NCBI GenBank assembly: GCA_023213315.1
Contig: JAKCPI010005381.1
Location: forward strand, 20,032 to 84,031
Direction: 5' to 3'
From: Euborellia annulipes
Taxonomy: Eukaryota > Arthropoda > Insecta > Dermaptera > Anisolabididae
DNA length: 64,000 nucleotides
Shown here: positions 1-9,797 of the stretch, piece by piece
Numbering within the stretch: position 1 is the first letter of the stretch
Layout: every line of letters starts with the position of its first letter
The notes under the pieces: generated by a model
Databases searched by the model: none
Told to the model about the DNA's origin: nothing
The model's input: only the letters and a program-made list of their open reading frames with translations
Made by a program: the position numbers and the translations under genes

Positions 1-55
1 ATTCGAATTCAAGATGTAAAATTTATAAGTATAGGAAAATATTTATATCTTGTTA
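1..55 (+). repeat. HP repeat fragment, cut by a SINE
   Basis: This matches the HP segment that normally follows the terminal hairpin and runs into the conserved ATG-rich block around GTTACCATGGCAACC. It stops exactly where a SINE head begins at 56, so it was interrupted by SINE insertion. The left part lies outside the window. Confidence 0.7.
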
Positions 56-195
56 GCCCCCGTGGGCTTGGAGTAGTTGGTAGCGTGCCTACCTTCTATA
101 CCGAACGTCGCGGGTTCGGACCCCAGGCCGTCCGATGATTTTATTTAAGGCATTTGGATACAAAATGATTTAAAAATGCCTGGACCCCCAATTGA

Positions 196-209
<14 letters not shown>
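56..209 (+). repeat. tRNA-derived SINE-A, 5' part
   Basis: The head has a pol III A box (gtagttggtagcgtgcc) and a B box (GGGTTCGGACCCC) as in a tRNA. It is followed by the SINE-A body, a short inverted repeat ending in atgcctggacccc. The usual 3' tail is missing: a minus-strand SINE-A copy abuts it head-to-head, separated only by a TA/poly-T run. Confidence 0.8.
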
Positions 210-226
<17 letters not shown>

Positions 227-482
227 AAACATTCACATTTTTTCTCATTCACACTCACACTCACACACACATTCACACTGTCTTTTCGGCAGCTCAGGCC
301 ATATAAGACATTTACGATAACCGTTATTTATGAATATATATATATTAGGGTCCAGGCATTTTTATTTAAGCCATCTGGATACCAGATGGCTTAAATAAAA
401 TCATCGGACTGCCTGGGGTCCGAACCCGCGACGTTTGGTATATAAGGTTAGCACGCTAACCTCTACACCACGCCCCGTGGGC
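210..482 (-). repeat. tRNA-derived SINE-A, full length
   Basis: Read on the minus strand this is a complete SINE-A: tRNA-like head with A and B boxes (B box near 410-425), body with a short inverted repeat, the motif ggcctgagctgccgaaaagac, a GTGTGAGTGTGAATG-type tail and poly(A). The family is about 250-280 bp and recurs some 15 times in this window. It needs LINE proteins to move; a CR1-like and an R1-clade LINE are both nearby, but which supplies them is not shown. Confidence 0.85.
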
Positions 483-501
483 ATATATATATATTAAACA
501 T

Positions 502-583
502 ACTGAGTACCGTTAAAAGTCTTAAATGGCCTCAGTTGCCGAAAAGACTGTGTGAATATGAGTGTGAATGTTAAAAAAAAAAA
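502..583 (+). repeat. SINE-A 3' fragment
   Basis: Only the 3' end of SINE-A is present: the gccgaaaagactgtgtga motif, GTGTGAATG tail and poly(A). It lacks the tRNA-like head, consistent with 5' truncation during reverse transcription or later loss. Confidence 0.7.
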
Positions 584-745
584 ATCTGGTGTGACTGGAG
601 CACAGCACGCAACTTTCTCTTACCTTCGGTAATCGAATGTTGTGTACTGTGCTTTGCACACCAGATTTTTTGTGTCGACATATATTTGGTTTCCGGCGGT
701 ACGGTACATTCGAATTTCAAGATGACTTTGGGCAACCCAATGACG
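584..745 (+). repeat. HP repeat: terminal hairpin and adjoining segment
   Basis: An approximately 90-bp imperfect palindrome (584-672) opens with tctggtgtgac and closes with its complement. It is followed by the HP segment gtgtcgacatatatttg and the start of the internal region. Internal sequence is lost after about 745. Confidence 0.8.
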
Positions 746-1045
746 AAGACGACGACTAACAAGAATAATTATGTCTACGCTATTTTGTATTTGATCTTGA
801 TAAAAGTTATTATAATAATTAAAATCATATTTTAATAGATTATTATTACTTAGCATATCAAAATATATACCTAGCTCCGTAGTTTACATAACGCTATTAC
901 ATGAATTTCTTATTCATAAATAATAAATAAAATACTGGAGTAATTGTTATAAATAAATGAATTTATCAATAAAATGTATAAATAATAATAATAACAATAT
1001 TTAAATGGAATTATTAGCTTTAAATAATAAAATATATTCTTGGCC
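746..1045. other. No recognised feature
   Basis: A/T-rich sequence with no convincing coding, RNA or terminal-repeat signal. Short open frames here overlap the HP hairpin and have no codon or domain signal. Confidence 0.5.
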
Positions 1046-1108
1046 CCGCCTTTACTCTATAGAGTAAAGGCGGACCCTATACAGGTGTATATATATATAC
1101 ACCTGTAT
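1046..1108. repeat. Two adjacent perfect palindromes
   Basis: 1046-1073 is a perfect 28-bp palindrome centred on CTATAG. 1079-1108 is a perfect 30-bp palindrome centred on a TA run. Both could extrude as cruciforms or form short RNA hairpins. No flanking target duplication identifies them as a known MITE. Confidence 0.7.
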
Positions 1109-1384
1109 ACGGGTGCGCGCTTGCACTCTCCGCTCTCTATCTCGAGAACGGTTGAAGATACAAAAAAATGCTTGAAATGAAAATTGTAGGTAATTTTATA
1201 CTCTACAAGTTTTATAATAACCTTAAATGTCGTATCTTCCATAGAAAACGAGATAATCACAAAAAACCGATTTTCGTGACCTTTGACCTCGAATATCTTG
1301 TGACGCGGACACGATATTATATGAGATTTTTTCCCCAGTCTTTAGAATGCCAAAACGAAGGGTGTATAGGGACACGAAAAAAGT

Positions 1385-1495
1385 ATCGATACTTACTGGT
1401 ATCGATACTTTTGTTTCGATACTAGTACTTTTTTTACTCGATACTTTACTCATATGAGTACTTGATTGCCGGTATCGAATGAAAAGTACTCATTC
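1385..1495. repeat. Fragment related to the 29-kb hAT-like element
   Basis: Repeated atcgatact and gtatcgat units match the interior of the element at 28987-29832. A similar fragment lies at about 2455-2565. Terminal repeats are missing, so both are decayed pieces. Confidence 0.5.
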
Positions 1496-1499
1496 AAAT

Positions 1500-2255
1500 A
1501 TATATATATTTTTTTTAAGTTTTTTCGACATCTTAGGCCATATATACAGACTTTAAACGTTATACAAATATTTTAATTGCGATTTTGCCAAATAATATCA
1601 CATATTCTTTTCTATTTTTTTTTTCTCTTGATATAAATAAAAAAGTAAGTTGATATATAGCAAAATGTCGATATTTTTGGGATAGACTTTATTTCATCAT
1701 ATTCCTAATAATTATTTATTAATAATTGAAAATTTGATACTTTTTAATAAGAACCCTTTCATTTAATAACATTAAATTTCTAATTTAATTTTTTTTGTAG
1801 GTCTATTTTGCAAACTGTATTCACTACATTTAAAAGTGCGTAAATATCTCTTATTTTGAATTTTCAAGATTAAAAAAAAAAAAAAAAAAAAAAAACTTAA
1901 AAAAATTCTATTTTTCTAAATTTTAAGCCGTTTAAGGATTATGGGGCTCAAACTTAATATGTATTAAAACTATCTGCATATTTTTGTTGTCTTAAAAAAA
2001 TCCTGAAATTTCAAAATAAGAGCACATTTTCTATTAAAATTTACTTTTCTCTGTATCTCTAAAGCTGTATCTGGTCGGGAAAAACTGATGTGATATTTGA
2101 ATTTATGTAAATTATGAAAAATCTTCTAGAATGGATAATTATAGGCAGGAGCAGTCAATAAATTATCCATTCATATCACAGTCACTACTTTGGAATAAAT
2201 CTTCTAGAATCTCATATCTATATCTTTATTCTTGTGAAAGAAAAAAAGTTCATTT
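1500..2255. repeat. Decayed copy of the element seen at 39.4 and 52 kb
   Basis: The segment around 1900-2090 (ttaagccgttt, tatctgcatattt, agcacattttcta) matches the 39.7-40.0 kb copy and the inverted copy at 51.8-52.2 kb. The right end (ttgttgaccagtgaaaatgg) resembles that element's terminal CACTGGTCGA motif. A poly(A) run sits at 1871-1895. Confidence 0.5.
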
Positions 2256-2894
2256 TTGTTGACCAGTGAAAATGGACATACTTTTATTTTGGCGAAATCC
2301 GTATTTTGGTTGAGAAAGCCCCCTCCACCTGGTACTCATTACTTTGGGGTAAATGGCATACCACTATACCCCATTGATCTTCCGTTGGGCCCTTTGAACG
2401 ACGTCAGGAGCCTAAGATGCCGAAAAAACTTAAAAAAAGAGGAAAAATACTCATACTTTAAAAAATACTCGATACTTGGTGGTATCGATACTTTCCTTTC
2501 GATGCGATACCAAGTACAAGTATCGATACTTTTTTTTCGATACCGTATCCCTAGGTGTGTACCAATTTTTAGCTTGTTCAGAAAAATTCCGTAGTGAAAT
2601 GCTAATTTGACTGGAGTATAAGAAAAAGTAAATAAATAAATTTTAGCAAACATATTTGATTGTTATTTATTTCTTAATATTGAAAATTCTTCATTAGGTA
2701 AAGCCACAACAGCTGCTGCATCTGCAGCAGTTTTCTGGGCCATTGCTTGTTATATTCGACTGTATGGAAGAATTCCGAATTTTTTCTACCCATTATAATA
2801 ATTTCCAAAATTTAAATTTAATATATATGATTAATTATAAAATAATAATTGTGAGATTTATTTATTCAATTTTGATTAACTTTATTTTAAAATT
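2256..2894. other. Unclassified sequence with repeat debris
   Basis: Holds the second atcgatact fragment (about 2455-2565) and a short SINE-like tail at 2405-2440. Open frames on both strands here are low-complexity translations. No gene is supported. Confidence 0.4.
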
Positions 2895-3448
2895 TTTTTG
2901 TGTCGAGATATATTTAGATTTTCAACATTTGAATTTCAAGATTTAAAATTTATAAGTATGGGAAAATATTTATATTTTGTTACCATGGCAACCATTTCTC
3001 CTATCTTTTCTATGGAGTACAAGAGTAAAGTGGTCTTCAGAAGATTTCAATTGCAAAATGAGAATATACATTTTATCGAGAATCTAAAAAATAATTGCTT
3101 TTTGAATTAAAAAAAAAAATCGGAGCAAATTTTGAGAAAATCGAAAAAAACTGAAAAAGTACATCAGTAAAGTACTAGTACTTTTTGGCCGATTTTGTTC
3201 AAAAGCTTCCTGTCACGTCCCATGGGGGTGCCTAACTTAAATATAAAATTTCAACCTCCTAGCTCTTTTCGTTTTTGAGATATTTTGTTCACAGACTCAC
3301 ACACACACAGACAGACCATGTCGCGAAAACCACTTTTTTGGATTCAGGGGACCTCAAAACGTGTTTATCCATCAAAATCTCGACATCGAATTTTTGACAT
3401 GAATCCAATACTTTCTCTCTATATATATTAAGGTAAGAGAAAGTAAAA
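2895..3448 (+). repeat. HP repeat lacking its terminal hairpin
   Basis: This carries the full HP interior in order: gtgtcgagatatatttag, gttaccatggcaacc (about 2978), the agtactagtact block (about 3170), a TG/CAGA microsatellite, catgtcgcgaaaacc, and the distal ggtaagagaaagta end. The proximal palindrome is missing. Confidence 0.8.
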
Positions 3449-3538
3449 AAAAATGCATTTACTTCGTTATTTCATAGAATATATCGAGATCTAATTAAGT
3501 ATTTAATTTAATTATACAATTAATAAATTTATATAATT

Positions 3539-3824
3539 AGATATTACTTCATGTACCCGAAAAAAGATATAAGGGTGTGTGTGCCGCCGGGATTGCACCA
3601 TGCGCCAACTGGATTGCACCAGGTTGACGGAGGAATTTGTGGCGCCAAATCTGGGTCCAATCCTCCCGATGGCTAAATTTGCTTTCCAACTGAGTTCATA
3701 TACCCGAATGCCGTGCTGTGGTCTAGTGGTAAGGGCACACTGAGCGCAAATCGGTGGATCCGTGGTTCAACTCCCGGCGGCACACCCTTATATCTTTTTT
3801 CGGGTACATGAAGTAATATCTCAT
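3539..3824. mobile_element. Foldback element enclosing a tRNA-like sequence
   Basis: Near-perfect inverted repeats of about 47 bp (3539-3593 and 3772-3824, both containing the cccgaaaaaagatataaggg motif or its complement) flank a unique centre. The right half contains a tRNA-like segment. No transposase is encoded. It resembles a MITE, but no clear target duplication was identified. Confidence 0.65.
3709..3783 (+). tRNA. tRNA-like pseudogene or SINE head
   Basis: A 5-bp acceptor-type pairing (tgccg with cggca), a D-arm/A-box-like gtggtctagtggtaagg and a T-arm/B-box-like ggttcaactcc lie at tRNA spacing. The anticodon arm is poor and no isotype is claimed. It sits inside the foldback element, so it is more likely a tRNA-derived repeat than a working tRNA. 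Confidence 0.4.
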
Positions 3825-3874
3825 TATATAAATCTCCGTTTCACAGCTTACCTACGCGATATATATAATATCTT

Positions 3875-4151
3875 TTTTTTTTTCTTTTTTTTTAAAACAT
3901 TCACACTTTTTTCTCATTCACACTCACACTCACACACACATTCACACAGTCTTTTCGGCAACTCAGGCCATATAAGACTTTTTACGATATCCGTTATTAA
4001 TAAATATACATATATGGGGTCCAGGCATTCTTATTTAAGCCATTTGGTATCCAATTGGCTTAAATAAAATCATCGGACTGTCTGGGGTCCGAACCCGCGA
4101 CGTTTGGTATATGAGGTTAGCACGCTAACCTCTACGCCATGCCCCGAGGGC
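3875..4151 (-). repeat. SINE-A, full length with 13-bp target duplication
   Basis: Complete minus-strand SINE-A. It is bounded by identical 13-bp direct repeats, tatataatatctt, at 3862-3874 and 4152-4164. This is the variable-length duplication expected from LINE-mediated target-primed insertion. Confidence 0.9.
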
Positions 4152-4252
4152 TATATAATATCTTAAATATTATATATAATTTCTTATTTATATAATTAAT
4201 AAAATTGCCAAACTTTACGGATCTTACTAGCAGAAAAGTTTTACAACTTTTT

Positions 4253-4924
4253 TTACTTTCTCTTACCTATGTATATATGTAATATATATATAGAGAGAAA
4301 GTATTGGATTCATGTCAAAAATTCAATGTCGAGATTTTGATGGATCTTCACGTTTTGAGGTCCCCTGAATCCAAAAAAGTGGTTTTCGCGACATGGTCTG
4401 TCTGTCTGTGTGTCTGTGTGTGTGTCTGTGTGTGTTCAATTTTAAGCATGAAGGAATTGAGCTATGAGGTTGAAATTTTATATATAAGTTAAACACCCCC
4501 CGGGACCGGAAAAATAAGCTTTTAATCAAAATCGGCCAAAAAGTACTAGTACTTTACTGATGTACTTTTTCAGTTTTTTTCGATTTTCTCAAAATTCGCT
4601 CTAACGTTTTTGATTAAAATTCAAAAATCAATTATTTTTTAGATGCTCTTTCAACCGTATATTCTCGTTTTGCCCTCAAAATTGTTTGAAGCACACTTTA
4701 CTCTTGTGCTTCATAGGAAAGATAGGAGAAATGGTTGCCATGGTAACAAAATATAAATATTTTCCCATGTTTATAATTTTGACATCTTAAATTTCTAATA
4801 TATTGGCGGAAACTAAATATATGTCGACACGAAAAATCTGGTGTGACAAGCACAGAACACAACTTTCGATTACCGAAGGTAAGAGAAAGTTGTGTGCTGT
4901 GCGCCAGTCACACCAGATTTTTTA
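4253..4924 (-). repeat. HP repeat, full length
   Basis: Complete copy of about 670 bp. The distal end is tactttctcttacc with a small AT hairpin closing on agagagaaagta (4253-4300). The proximal end is a palindrome (4829-4921) bounded by atctggtgtgac and its complement. The inverted motif GGTAAGAGAAAGT lies at or near both ends. No coding capacity is apparent; the open frames across it are low complexity. Confidence 0.85.
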
Positions 4925-5317
4925 ATGTATGCATTTATATTTCTCTAAAATAAATCAGTCAATTTATGTGTTGAGCACAAAATCGTATTTCTCTCTCTCT
5001 GTGTGTAAATCATTAAAGAAATGATTGATTAAGTAAACGTGTATAATTGTAAAATAATAGAATTATATAGATAGACAATTTGAATTTCGAATCCCCTCCC
5101 CCTCCTCCGGCTCTTCAAAAGATAATTATTAATAGAATCACAACAATAGATTGGCTGATCCTTATTAATTCCTCTTGAATAACTCGATTGCAACTGGCAA
5201 ATGCCCTACAGACAGAGCATTCAATTGAAATTAGACCGAGTCCATCAACAAACGAGAAATAAGCTATTCAATTGGATAAAATACTAATAAATTGTTGCCT
5301 TGGATGAGCTTTCTTTC
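4925..5317. other. No gene recognised
   Basis: A/T-rich sequence with a short CT repeat and a C-rich patch near 5095. Nothing resembling a gene or a transposon end is visible. Confidence 0.5.
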
Positions 5318-5760
5318 TCTTACCTATATATATGAGAGAGAGAGAAATTATTAGATTCAAAAATTTGATGGAAATATTCGTTTTGAGCTCACCTGATTCT
5401 GTCTGTCTGTGAACAAAATATCTCAAGAACGAAAAGAGCTAAGAGATTGAAATTTTATATTTAAGTTAGGCACCTCCCTGAGATGTGACACGAAGCATTT
5501 GAACAAAATCGACCAAAGAGTACTAATACTTTACTTATGTACTTTTTCAGTTTTTTACGATTTTCTCAAAATTCGCTCCAACGATTTTGATTAAAATTCA
5601 AAAATCAATTATTTTTTAGATTCTCTTTAAATTGTATATTCTCATTTTGCCAATTAAATCTTCTGAAGACCATTTTACTCTTGTACTTCAAAGAAAAGAT
5701 AGGAGAAATGGTAACAAAATATAAATATTTTCACATAAACAATTTATAGCTGAGATCTTA
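5318..5760 (-). repeat. HP repeat, distal part (split copy)
   Basis: The distal end and interior of an HP copy. It breaks off near 5760 and resumes at 6335-6487, separated by two hammerhead palindromes. The two parts together give one nearly full-length HP. Confidence 0.75.
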
Positions 5761-5821
5761 TATTAATAAAAGGGGTATAAATGAGAGATGCAACTAAGGT
5801 TATTTCTTTATTCGTTTAATT

Positions 5822-5869
5822 CACACAGCTGACGTTTCGATTCCGCGTTTGATACATCCTCAGAGCTGG
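5822..5869 (-). ncRNA. Hammerhead ribozyme, left arm of HHP1
   Basis: The minus strand reads CTGAGGA, then T, a helix II region with weak pairing, then GAAACGTC. Helix I pairs CAGCT before the core with AGCTG after the predicted GUC cleavage site. Core residues are intact, but helix II is mismatched. Confidence 0.6.
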
Positions 5870-5890
5870 CGAAAAGTCATTATGAAAGTA

Positions 5891-5938
5891 ACCAGCTCTG
5901 AGGATGGTTCAAACGCGGAACCGAAACGCCAGCTGTGT
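5891..5938 (+). ncRNA. Hammerhead ribozyme, right arm of HHP1
   Basis: CTGAGGA is followed by T, a 5-bp helix II (GGTTC with GAACC) and GAAAC. Helix I is 5 bp (CAGCT/AGCTG). The cleavage triplet reads GCC instead of NUH, so this arm is probably inactive although its helix II is good. Confidence 0.6.
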
Positions 5939-6000
5939 GAATTAAACGTATAAAGAAATAACCTTAGCTGCATTTTTACCCTCTTATTAATAAATATTTT

Positions 6001-6306
6001 CTTAAGGAAGGTAGATTTGCAGACAGGAGAATAAAAAACTATTTTAATTTCTTTTGGTCGACGTTTCGGACTCCAACCGCGTCCATCTTCGGTACCAAAG
6101 ATTGTTAAAAAGCACCCTTCTCGTACACAAAAAGATGCCTTTGTCAATATTGTTCAAATATTTTATAAATGCCACAACAAAATCCATTTATGCTTTTTAA
6201 CTATCCTTTGGTCTGGAAGAAGGACGCGATTGGAGTCCGAAACGTCGAACAAATGAAATTAAAATAGTTTTTTATTTTCCTGGCTGCAAATCTTCCTTCC
6301 TTAAGA
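6001..6306. mobile_element. HHP palindromic element 2
   Basis: Inverted arms of more than 100 bp start with cttaaggaagg and end with its complement. Each arm holds a hammerhead-like module with an excellent helix II (GGAC with GTCC) and GAAACGTC. The first core motif is mutated in both arms (CCGAAGA at left, an inserted G at right). Confidence 0.75.
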
Positions 6307-6334
6307 TTAATAAATGACAGCCATTTTACACTTT

Positions 6335-6487
6335 TATAAATATTTTCCCATGTTTAGAGGTAAATATCTTGAATTCTAATATATCGTCGAGAAACTAAAC
6401 ATATTATATGTCTGGTGTGACAATTTCAATTACCGAAGCTAAAAGAAAGTTATGTGCGAAATGTGGACGAGTCACACCAGATTTTTA
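6335..6487 (-). repeat. HP repeat, proximal part (split copy)
   Basis: Continuation of the HP copy from 5318-5760, ending in the decayed terminal palindrome and caccagattttt at 6487. Confidence 0.7.
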
Positions 6488-7177
6488 ATTAAATCTGTAA
6501 ATTGTATTTAAAATAGAAAAAAAAATGTTTTTTTTTTTACAAACGTTTCCCGTCTAACGAAAAAATCTACTTATCCAGAAAATTTTTTGCAATTGATGGA
6601 GAGGGAGGGAGAGAGGGGAGGGGTGGGAATGCAAACGCCTAACCATTTCCGAGGGGGCACATTGCAATTTTTCGCATGAAATCTTCTCAATAGATAATGT
6701 AAACTTGACCATTTCATTTCGGAGTGAGGGAAGATCCCCTGAGGGGCCTATTTTGTAGTAAATCAGACAACGAGTGATTGTACAAAATTGGCAATCAAAA
6801 AGAAAAAATGTTTTTATAGTAAAACCCCTCTTATTCTCCGGCCTCGGATTGACCGGCCTATTCCATATTAGTATTATAAATTACATATATTTATCATACA
6901 TTATTTTTATTATTACATCTACATATACTATTATTAATCTCTCTGCTTTATAAGTCATAGACTCCGAAACTAGTTGACCAATTTTCATGGAGTTTATTTT
7001 AATGGGTCGAGAATTTTCCGAGGGTGCTTATAAGCTATCATTATATCAAATAGCGGACCCCCCCCTCATCAGGGGTTCACAAATCTCCAATAGGAAAGCA
7101 ATGGAAAACAGGTTCTAACTCGCTTTCCGAACAATATATTAATCAAATCTTTAAAAAGAAAAATATTTTTTTTTTTT
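6488..7177. other. No gene; possible Helitron 5' end
   Basis: Contains a G-rich purine patch near 6600 and, from about 6912, an A-TCTACATATA sequence followed by phrases resembling other Helitron-like repeats here (ttcatggagtttattttaatg). An AATCCGG-like pogo-type end occurs near 6822-6860. None is complete. Confidence 0.35.
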
Positions 7178-7513
7178 AAATTAGGAGGGGACGGGAGCCT
7201 TTCCGGGACACAGCAGCCAGGTAAAATAAAAAAACGTTATGTTCTGTCGCCGACGTTTCGAGCGCTAGTCGCACTCATCTTCAGGGCAAGCAGAATTGTC
7301 AAAAATAAGTACAGGTGGTGTGGTACTGTATATTATTATCATGCATAAACATGTCTGTACAAATTTGCATCGTTTTAAAAAGTGCAATGAACAAGACCTT
7401 TTCAACACAACTATGCGACTGGAACAGCAAAACGTCGGCGACAGAACATAACGTTTTTTTATTTTTACCTGGCTGCTGTGACCCGGGAAGGCTCCTGTTC
7501 CCTCCTAATTTAA
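7178..7513. mobile_element. HHP palindromic element 3
   Basis: Inverted arms of about 110 bp run from aaattaggagggg to its complement at 7513, with a unique centre. The left arm keeps a well-formed hammerhead on the minus strand. The right arm (about 7410-7450) has lost the CTGANGA and helix II part. Confidence 0.8.
7243..7290 (-). ncRNA. Hammerhead ribozyme in HHP3
   Basis: The minus strand reads CTGAAGA, T, a 6-bp helix II (GAGTGC with GCGCTC, one G-U), then GAAACGTC. Helix I pairs TTGCC with GGCGA, including one wobble. The predicted cleavage triplet is GUC. All core residues match the hammerhead consensus apart from the one inserted base. Confidence 0.75.
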
Positions 7514-7532
7514 ATATCTATGGCCATCAAAC

Positions 7533-7776
7533 TCAACAATTTATTTTTTTTATTTTTTTAAACACTCACACTTTTTGCCTACTCACACTTACATTCATAC
7601 AGTATTTTCGGCAACTCAGGCCATTTAAGACTTAACGATACTCGTATGTTATTAATATATCTATTGGGGGTCCAGGTATTCTTATTTAAGATATTTGGTA
7701 TCCAAATAAAATCATCGGACCCGCGACCCTTGGTATAGAAGGCCAGCACGCTAACCCCTACACCAAGCCCGAGGGC
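7533..7776 (-). repeat. SINE-A copy
   Basis: Minus-strand SINE-A with the tRNA-like head at 7715-7776. Part of the B box region is deleted (the usual gggttcggacccc is shortened), so it is an older copy. Confidence 0.8.
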
Positions 7777-7867
7777 AAATAAAAATAAAAACTCTTCCTT
7801 CCTCTAAAATTTGACATTTCAAAAAGTTTTTCCGCTCTAAGCCCCTCTCCCTAAAATTAAGTTTTTT

Positions 7868-8009
7868 TTAATTACTTTCTCGTACCCTATATATGAAATA
7901 TATAGAGAGAGAAAGTATTGGTTTCATGTCAAAAATTCGATGTCGAGATTTTGATGGATCTTCACGTTTTGAGGTCCCCTGAATCCAAAAAAGTGGTTTT
8001 CGCGACATG

Positions 8010-8077
<68 letters not shown>

Positions 8078-8400
8078 CTGTGTGTGTTCAATTTTAAGCA
8101 TGAAGGAATTGAGCTAGGAGGCTGAAATTTTATATTTAAGTTAAACATCTCCCGGGACCGACAAAATAAGCTTTTAATCAAAATCGGCCAAAAAGTACTA
8201 GTACTTTACTGATGTACTTTTTCAGTTTTTTTCGATTTTCTCAAAATTCGCTCTAACGATTTTGATTAAAATTCAAAAATCAATTATTTTTTAGATGCTC
8301 TTTCAAATGTATATTCTCGTTTTGCCCTCAAAATTGTTTGAAGCACACTTTACTCTTGTGTTTCATAGCAAAGATAGGAGAAATGGTTGCCATGGTAACG
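7868..8400 (-). repeat. HP repeat, distal and interior part
   Basis: Starts with the distal tactttctcgtacc end and carries an expanded (CTGT)n(GT)n microsatellite at 8008-8085, the agtactagtact block and gttgccatggtaac. It breaks off at 8400. A hairpin at 8818-8937 may be its separated proximal end. Confidence 0.75.
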
Positions 8401-8817
8401 GAATTTAAATCTTTTTCTTTTTATTAGATTAAAAATCAATTATTATTTAAATTCCCATTTATTTTTATTTTATTTCTGCCTGTAATTGTTTCGGAGAAAA
8501 CATATATCTCTCTCTCTCTCTCACAAAATTATCTTCTCTCTTTCTACGCGTTTTAAACTTTCCACCTAATCTTCGCATTTGGCCAATGTTAATTTCCTAT
8601 AGGGATTTGTATGTTAATTTCGATTCAAAAGGGGGTCCCCTTTGGAACTTTTTACACATTTAAAATTTTTTTTTCCAATTCTTATGAAATTTTGTATTTA
8701 TTTACGAATCTATATTGTGTATAAAATGTCCAAATATGAGATTAAAATTTTGAAAAATAACCATAGTTTATTTGAAGCAGTCAACATTTAAAATGCAAGT
8801 TTGAAACTAAGGTGCTA
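8401..8817. other. Unclassified insertion or replaced HP interior
   Basis: No coding or structured RNA signal. CT-rich microsatellite at 8509-8522. It separates two HP pieces and may be an insertion, but no target duplication is visible. Confidence 0.35.
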
Positions 8818-8937
8818 TCGGAAACTAAATATATCTCGACACAAAAAATCTGGTGTGACCAGCACAGTGCACAACTTTCTCTTACCGAAGGGTAAGAGAA
8901 AGTTGTGTGCTGTGCGCCAGTCACACCAGATTTTTTT
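8818..8937 (-). repeat. HP terminal hairpin
   Basis: Palindrome from atctggtgtgacc to ggtcacaccagat-type complement (8848-8935), preceded by the HP segment ctaaatatatctcgacac. Arms are about 40 bp with few mismatches. Confidence 0.8.
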
Positions 8938-9112
8938 TCATTCAATTTTACGAGTAGGCCTATTAATAAAATTTAAAATGAAGTTTTCCTAGGGTGTAAA
9001 TAATTGAGAAAATGGTATTTCAGACCTCAGAAAGTTCTATTCGCCCCTATCCTCCCCCCCCCCCCCCCCCCTTGAAATTTATTTTCCACTCAATTTTAAT
9101 TTTCATTTAGTT

Positions 9113-9165
9113 TTTTTTATTCCCGAGCAAGTTTGCGTCTTGGGCCCGAAACGTCATTCATATTT
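9113..9165 (+). other. Possible hammerhead remnant
   Basis: GGGCCCGAAACGTC matches the 3' half of the hammerhead module seen elsewhere, but the upstream CTGANGA is not recognisable. Reported only as a decayed relative. Confidence 0.3.
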
Positions 9166-9399
9166 CTCTCTCTCTTTTTTTTTAATAATTTCTTCTATAT
9201 AACAATACACTTTCAACTCTAACTAGTAATGGCGTTTGGCTTTTCAATATACCCCCGTTCATTGTTAAATATAACAACCACCTTTGGAATATAATTCAAA
9301 TTTTTGATAATAACGAGAGAGAGAGAGGGAGGGGGGTGGAAGGGTTGATAGGGGTTTGGGTGGGGAGATAAACGAACGTTGAGACTTTGATAATATAAA

Positions 9400-9700
9400 T
9401 ACGCATGCGTGGGCGTTGACGGAGGGTCGGACGCAGCATCTAGCAGCCTCCAGGAGCCAGTATTTGACCGGCCGTCGCGGCGTGCAAATTGTTCAAACGA
9501 AATTGGCAACACTAAAGGGGGACATAGAAAAAAAAAAAGCATAGTGCGTGCGAGTGTCAATCAGTCCAAGTCACGTGACTGATGGGGGAAAATGGCCGGG
9601 CTGTGAATTTCGTGTTGTAATTTTTTTTTTTTTTTTTAAATTTTTAAATTTATATATGTATGATTATTTGTTAACGGAAACGTCGTTAAAATAGTCCAGA
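9400..9700 (+). promoter_or_regulatory. G+C-rich island, candidate core promoter and 5' UTR
   Basis: Base composition changes sharply: CpG-containing sequence (ggccgtcgcggcg) in otherwise AT-rich DNA. TCAGT at 9561-9565 matches the arthropod initiator, and CACGTG at 9572-9577 is a palindromic E-box. It lies directly upstream of a signal-peptide start codon. The assignment as a promoter is inference; no TATA box is evident. Confidence 0.5.
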
Positions 9701-9797
9701 ATGAGTGGCTGGCGGCTGGGCTTACTAGCCGCCTGCCTCGTTGCTAACCTCGCCTGCCCAGCGGCCACCAGTCCACGGAGACACGCGCGCAGTCAAG
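9701..9797 (+). CDS. First coding exon of a secreted or membrane host protein (partial)
   Basis: ATG at 9701 opens 32 codons starting MSGWRLGLLAACLVANLAC. This is a classic signal peptide: a positive residue, a hydrophobic core of leucine, alanine and valine, then small residues before a basic stretch ending in SPRRHARSQ. Directly after codon 32 plus one base comes AAG|GTAGTC, an acceptable splice donor, giving a phase 1 intron. G+C content is much higher than the surroundings, as for a host exon, and no repeat family here contains it. Later exons are not found in the next 3 kb or recognised elsewhere in the window, so the product cannot be named. Alternatives are a chance open frame or a donor a few bases downstream. 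Confidence 0.55.

Larger units (their letters stand above)
5770..5983. mobile_element. HHP palindromic element 1
   Basis: Two arms of about 95 bp are inverted copies (tgcaactaaggttatttc at the left; its complement at the right). Each carries a hammerhead-like module. Copies of attaataaa flank both this element and the next one, possibly from target duplication. It lies inside an HP repeat. Confidence 0.75.

Noticed and set aside
3709..3783. Functional tRNA gene
   Set aside because: The anticodon arm is poor and the sequence is embedded in a foldback repeat; kept only as tRNA-like.
8008..8085. Cysteine/threonine-rich or (TH)n peptide frames
   Set aside because: Translations of (CTGT)n(GT)n microsatellite in an HP repeat.
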